From contig NC_081414.1 in the NCBI RefSeq assembly GCF_030272615.1, forward strand, positions 917,113,509 to 917,177,508: 64,000 bases of DNA, in the 5' to 3' direction. Below the pieces are notes generated by a model, which was not told where the DNA came from, did not search any database, and worked only from the letters and a program-made list of their open reading frames with translations. This document shows positions 61,303 to 64,000 of the stretch, in pieces (position 1 is the first letter of the stretch; every line of letters begins with the position of its first letter). Origin of the DNA: Cryptomeria japonica. Lineage: Eukaryota; Streptophyta; Pinopsida; Cupressales; Cupressaceae. A program made the translations under genes and the position numbers.

Positions 61303-62096
61303 TTGTTGCATATAAAGGATTCAAAGTTTATCAAATGGATGTCAAATCAACCTTTCTAAATGGAATTCTACAAGAAGTATACATTGAACAACCAGAAGGA
61401 TTTTGTTTAACCGATGATAAGGACATGGTGTGTAAATTGCATAAAGCAGTATATAGTCTAAAGCAGGCACGGAGAGCATGGTAAGAGAGATTACATGCAC
61501 ATTTGATCAAAATTGGATTCCAACGTACCAGTGAGGACAACAACATTTATTTGAAGATTGATGGAGACAAGATGCTGATAGGAGAAGTGTTTGTTGATGA
61601 CATAATTTTTGGCGGAAATGATGATATGTGTATGGACTTTTCTGATATAATGAAAAAGGAATTTGAAATGTCTCTAATCGGTGAAATTAAGTTCTTTATT
61701 GCCTTACAGTCTCAACAATTGGATGGTGGTATTTTTATTTGTCAGACCAAGTATATCAAAGAGGTGTTGAAGACTTTCGGCATGGAAGACTGCCAAATCG
61801 GTAGGAACACCGATGGTGACAGGCTGCAAGTTGTCAAAGGAAGACGATTCCCCTATTTTTAGTGAAAAAGATTATAGATCTATGCTTGGCAAGCTACACT
61901 ATGTTGTCCATAGCAGACTGGACATTTCTCATGTTGTTGGATTAGTGGCTAGATTTCAAAAAGAGCCTAAGGTGAGTCACATGGTGGCTGTGAAGAGAAA
62001 TTTTCGATATCTCAAAGGCATAGTAGACTATGGTTTATGGTATCCCTATAAAGTATATTTTACTTTGGATGTCTCTACTGATGTTGATTGGGCAGG
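61303..62096 (+). pseudogene. Copia RT fragment, probably from element B
   Basis: Plus-strand reverse transcriptase: [18 protein letters not shown] at the start, [14 protein letters not shown] followed by a stop near 61482, the catalytic phrase VFVDDIIFGG near 61590-61620, [12 protein letters not shown], then after a frameshift near 61800 [15 protein letters not shown] and the start of RNase H (STDVDWAG), where it ends. It is the expected continuation of element B, cut at both ends. Opposite in direction to C. Confidence 0.8.
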
Positions 62097-63120
62097 TGTT
62101 AGTCCCCCCTACAATTTTCCCTTTTGATGTTCACACTTGTGGGTTGCCTTATTGTGCCTTTAGTTCCGTCGGGATTTTTGTTCTCCTTCATACTTGAACC
62201 GTTGAACTCTTTCTAAAAGTTCAATAGGTTCAAGGTTCAAAGCGTGTTTAAGTCATTAGTGGTTTTTGTCTTCATGAGAGCAAGCATGTTTTTGTTTTAC
62301 ATCTTGAGTTTTGAACCCATGAACCTTAATTGGTTCAAGGTTCAAAATGTCTTTTGTGAGTCGTGGCATTGTATTGTTGTATAACGAGCACGTGTCTATA
62401 TGTTTTAAGTTAGTTTCCGACCTTGAATTCTGACCTTGAACTTTGAACCAAATCTCAAGCAGTTCAAATGGGTTAAGGCTTCTGCTTAATAATCATTGTT
62501 GACGCTCGTTTCCGATATTGTTGTACACCACTCACTCATTGATGTACTTCCTAAATGAACTTGAACGTTGAACTTTTGGTCAAATAGTTCAAGGTTCATG
62601 AGTTCACTTCAAAACTAACTCTAAGGCTTTTTGATGATAATGAAAGTGGCGCAGCAAGAAGGAATATTCCCTCATTCAGCAATTTAAAATTCAAAATATG
62701 GAAAGTAATCATGAGTGCATCAACTACTTGTGCAGAAGTGATGGATAATTAAGAAGGTGTCAGATTTTAGTCATTTCACTGTTACTTCGCACACTTGAGT
62801 AAATCGTTATGAAGCATGTGTGGCCTTATAGATATTTTCACATCTGATTAAAAAGAGGGTATGAATTTATTTCCATAGTTTGTAAGGGTTACAGCTGCCA
62901 TACTTGAGCAAATTGGAGGCGCCGAAGGTAAAACCAGCTCTGATTTCTTGAGGAAGTTTCCAGTTTTCATGGTGGTAATGGGTAAGTTCAGATGACTCCT
63001 CCTAAGTTGCGTTTCTTTAAGTTCTGAATATTTATTAGTATAGGAAGAAAATCTCTAAATTGTTGGAGTAGAATTCTGCCTTGTTTTAGAATATCTTGGT
63101 TAGAAGTATAGATAGGCAAT
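62097..63120. other. Leader-like region with four stem-loops; no gene seen
   Basis: After the RT fragment the sequence changes at CCCCCCTACAATTTTCC. It contains the GAACC/GGTTC stem-loops (62193-62598) and then, about 62,640-62,990, sequence with a faint gag-like phrase (FSNLKFKIWKVIMS) but no sustained frame. Confidence 0.5.
62193..62598 (+). repeat. Four nested TTGAAC/GTTCAA stem-loops
   Basis: Hairpin 1 (62193-62234): arms CTTGAACC-G-TTGAACT and AGTTCAA-TA-GGTTCAAG. Hairpin 2 (62309-62347): TTTTGAACC-CAT-GAACC and GGTTC-AA-GGTTCAAAA. Hairpin 3 (62434-62478): CCTTGAACTTTGAAC with a partly decayed partner. Hairpin 4 (62562-62598): TGAAC-G-TTGAACT and AGTTCAA-G-GTTCA. Each has two stacked stems with a small internal loop. 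They lie upstream of the ORF at 63121. Confidence 0.75.
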
Positions 63121-64000
63121 ATGAGGCCAATATTGTTGAAACTTGGTCGAACCTCATGTCTAGTGAGCATATTACCAAAGCTAGAAGACACTTCCTTGGT
63201 TCATGTTGATTTAGGGGATTTCTTAGAGAGAGACAAGAACCCTCAAACCGGTTCAATGATAGAGAAAATAGTGAAAAGCGGTCTTGTTGAAGCTGTTGCC
63301 TTTCCGCTTGTCGCGCCATGTCCGGATTTGGTGATGGCTTGCATGAATAGGTATGATACAAAGAATAGATGCATCAAAACTATTAATGGTGAACTGCTAG
63401 TCAATATCAACAGAGAAACAGTAATGGCGGCAATGAGAGTTCCACACAAGGATGAATATGAGGACTGGACCATTGGGAACTCGTATGCCTATTTCTCAGA
63501 AATGAAGAATAAGTATAGGAGTGTGATTGCTAAGAATTGGCTCTTAAAAATTCAAAAAGGAGGGTCATGGCTGCCAAAACCCCTGACTAGAGAGCACTTC
63601 GTCATAGAAGTGTGGGATATTGTGATACTCTGAATAGGGTCAAGGGAAACTCACATTCTTTCTACTAGGAATATTGGATGTACTTTTTCGTCCAAGTGAT
63701 GTTATTTGGTGACTAGTATCTCGATTGGTCTCAGGTAATTGTAGAAAGACTTCATGAAGGGTTGAGTAATTTTGTGGGAATGTTAGGTTTTTATATGTCT
63801 TCTTATCTTTTCTACATACTAGCTTGTACAAGGGATTGGCCTAGTTTGTCTAATGAACCTGGGGTAGATGGGATGAGGGTGTATAATTTTTATCCCCTAT
63901 TACAATAGCAGAGACATGTTGAGAAAATTGATAGATGGAATGGAGTCTTCGTGGAAAGAATTGCTTTTGAGCTCCAGGGGAATGTGAACAAGAGAATGTT
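63121..64000 (+). pseudogene. ORF resembling element E second ORF, runs off window
   Basis: An open frame of 170 codons (63121-63633) followed, after a stop and a frameshift near 63640-63735, by a continuation to the window edge. Block 1: GLVEAVAFPLVAPCPDLVMA ... NGELLVNINRETVMAAMRVP. Block 2 (63735 onward): WSQVIVERLHEGLSNF, FYMSSYLFYIL, VYNFYPLLQ. These line up in order with GLTEAL.YP...IPKEVIHLIIGYP and DLCELLLKNLFENL ... in E's second ORF at 10,670-11,200, although identity is low. No known domain. It may belong to another pol-less retroelement that continues beyond the window. Confidence 0.55.

Overview
This window looks like a repeat-dominated stretch of a large land-plant nuclear genome. 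It is AT-rich, has long TA and GAT microsatellites, and carries many old Ty1/copia-type LTR retrotransposons primed by initiator tRNA-Met (TGGTATCAGAGC next to the LTRs). It also holds a plant-mobile-domain pseudogene. The many aged, nested elements would suit a gymnosperm or another large-genome plant, but the lineage is inference. I found no intact cellular protein-coding gene, no tRNA or rRNA gene and no CRISPR array.

Layout. 1-2,200: decayed coding remnant of unknown family, followed by a ~75-bp minisatellite. 3,463-15,861 (minus): an intron-containing DDE-transposase-like pseudogene whose first intron holds a 7.9-kb LTR element (element E, 7,395-15,300) flanked by AGATAT on both sides. 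E has gag but no recognisable pol; a second long degenerate ORF of unknown function takes its place. 17,714-22,192: remains of element D (gag) and element A (LTR, gag, protease). 22,193-29,330: a strongly purine-rich strand with GAT repeats, a complete solo LTR (26,544-28,047, 5-bp duplication GGAGG) and a 54/130-bp tandem repeat. 29,402-30,634: second probable solo LTR (F). 31-49 kb: mostly anonymous sequence with LTR pieces (H1, H2, G), a plant-mobile-domain pseudogene at 43.6-44.9 kb, long TA tracts and a compact GC-rich array of six 22-bp palindromes (40,620-40,822). 49,120-62,096: element B (plus) interrupted by element C (minus). C is a full gag-PR-INT-RT-RNase H copy plus part of a second copy sharing the middle LTR. 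62,193-64,000: four nested stem-loops followed by an ORF that resembles the extra ORF of element E.

The most interesting signals are not genes. (1) Downstream parts of the LTRs of A, B, C and E contain a run of small inverted repeats: different stems around a nearly constant TAAC loop. (2) Just before the LTR end lies a hairpin with a C-rich loop whose stem changes in compensated pairs between families. Together they suggest a conserved folded RNA leader in these retrotransposons. (3) The six-palindrome array at 40.6 kb and (4) the pol-less element with a large foreign ORF also deserve study. Boundaries, reading frames and matches were read by eye; family assignments rest on remembered motifs and no search was run.
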